DNA of 64,000 nt from Streptococcus gallolyticus subsp. gallolyticus DSM 16831 (GTDB lineage Bacteria; Bacillota; Bacilli; Lactobacillales; Streptococcaceae): the NCBI RefSeq assembly GCF_002000985.1, contig NZ_CP018822.1, forward strand, positions 576,001-640,000, in the 5' to 3' direction. Below are positions 63,680 through 64,000 of the stretch, in pieces. Both the position numbers and the translations under genes were made by a program. Each line of letters starts with the position of its first letter. Positions within the stretch are counted from its first letter, which is position 1. The notes beneath the pieces are model-generated. The model made no database searches. It was not told the origin of the DNA and saw only the letters and a list, made by a program, of their open reading frames with translations.

Positions 63680-63926
63680 AAAGTAACAAGGATTTGCTTA
63701 CAGGGAGCCCGTGGTTGCTGTGAACGGGTAGCAGGTGGTTGTGAAATTGGGCTGATGGTATATTGTTGAAGATAAGAAATAGTTTTCAGGTGAGCACCCC
63801 TTATCGTGCAGCTCCTTGCTAGAGGAGATAGAGATGACGGAGTATGATTTTCCGTTAAAATGAGGTGGCACCGCGCTAATAGATTAGACGTCCTCACACA
63901 GAAGTTTTTTCTGTGTGAGGTTTTTT
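63680..63926 (+). promoter_or_regulatory. T-box leader, gene beyond the window
   Basis: Stem I base AACAA/TTGTT and inner helix AGCCC/GGGCT enclose a specifier loop reading GATGGTATA on the 3' side. The T-box is GAGGTGGCACCGCG (63862-63875); its bulge TGGC pairs with a tRNA having discriminator G. Candidate specifier codons in the loop are TGG (Trp) and GAT (Asp), both read by G-discriminator tRNAs. Terminator CCTCACACAG (63892-63901)/CTGTGTGAGG (63911-63920)+T6. The regulated gene (for example a trp operon, trpS or aspS) starts past 64000. Confidence 0.9.
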
Positions 63927-64000
63927 GTTTAGCATAAGTGAGTTAGGTAGCAAACTGCGAAAAGATTTCTTAAAAACAAAGTGAAGCAAACGCTGATGAG

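Noticed and set aside
1..64000. CRISPR arrays, rRNA genes, prophage, integrase or transposase genes
   Set aside because: No regularly spaced short repeats, rRNA sequence or phage/IS protein signatures were seen; the only ordered repeats are Cna_B coding repeats.

Overview
The window is low-GC Firmicute DNA, and its gene content points to Streptococcus, most likely the S. bovis/equinus (S. gallolyticus/infantarius/lutetiensis) group. Streptococcal housekeeping neighbourhoods are present (rsmD-coaD-sepM, rlmN-vanZ, asnA, T-box-controlled valS), together with a type VIIb secretion locus carrying an LXG toxin with a glycine-rich C-terminal membrane region like those described in S. gallolyticus. 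The assignment rests on recognising protein families by eye; no database search was possible.

Layout. 1-7,500: the 3' end of an rlmD-type gene, an AraC regulator divergent from an alpha/beta hydrolase, an acetyltransferase, a solitary tRNA-Thr, a deoxynucleoside kinase-pnuC pair behind two NrdR-like boxes, a nucleoside phosphorylase-acetyltransferase pair, and a small two-gene operon. 7,500-14,900: a T-box leader separated from valS by three accessory genes (one with a HEPN-like RNxxxH motif), then an AT-rich 630-codon gene with a PD-(D/E)xK nuclease core. 14,900-28,500: mostly ordinary chromosome, including a YjbR-type protein, an MFS exporter, asnA, two tandem secreted coiled-coil paralogues, rsmD/coaD/sepM, an aquaporin and nucleotidase-yutD-rlmN-vanZ. 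28,500-35,750: a heterodimeric ABC exporter behind a MerR-type promoter, then an ABC ATPase (frameshifted in its P-loop)-permease-histidine kinase-response regulator operon.

35,900-54,200: the type VIIb secretion system. esxA is divergent from essA-esaB-essB-essC-esaA. These are followed by two LXG-associated helical proteins, a DUF4176 protein, an LXG toxin, its likely membrane immunity protein and two DUF5085-like proteins. A second module then holds a toxin C-terminal cassette without an LXG domain, joined by a 48-bp exact copy of the toxin's internal junction, with its own membrane protein, two more DUF5085-like genes and a mosaic second copy of the first immunity gene. This is the most interesting part of the window: a toxin gene with a silent-looking alternative warhead stored downstream.

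54,300-64,000: a CPBP-family membrane protease, a decayed acetyltransferase with its TetR regulator, a 1,121-residue LPSTG-anchored adhesin with seven Cna_B repeats, a split membrane protein, a DUF2089 protein, a TraX-like protein, an AbrB-like/DUF998 fusion and a second T-box leader whose gene lies beyond the window.

Two themes run across the window. Several reading frames are broken or shifted by one base, mostly inside A or T runs (about 1,775, 32,552, 55,290-55,360, 60,600 and 61,439). This means either real gene decay or homopolymer base-calling error. Three genes (rsmD, the nucleotidase and the DUF998 protein) have an extended -10 box ending 6-7 bases before the start codon and no ribosome binding site, which suggests leaderless transcripts.
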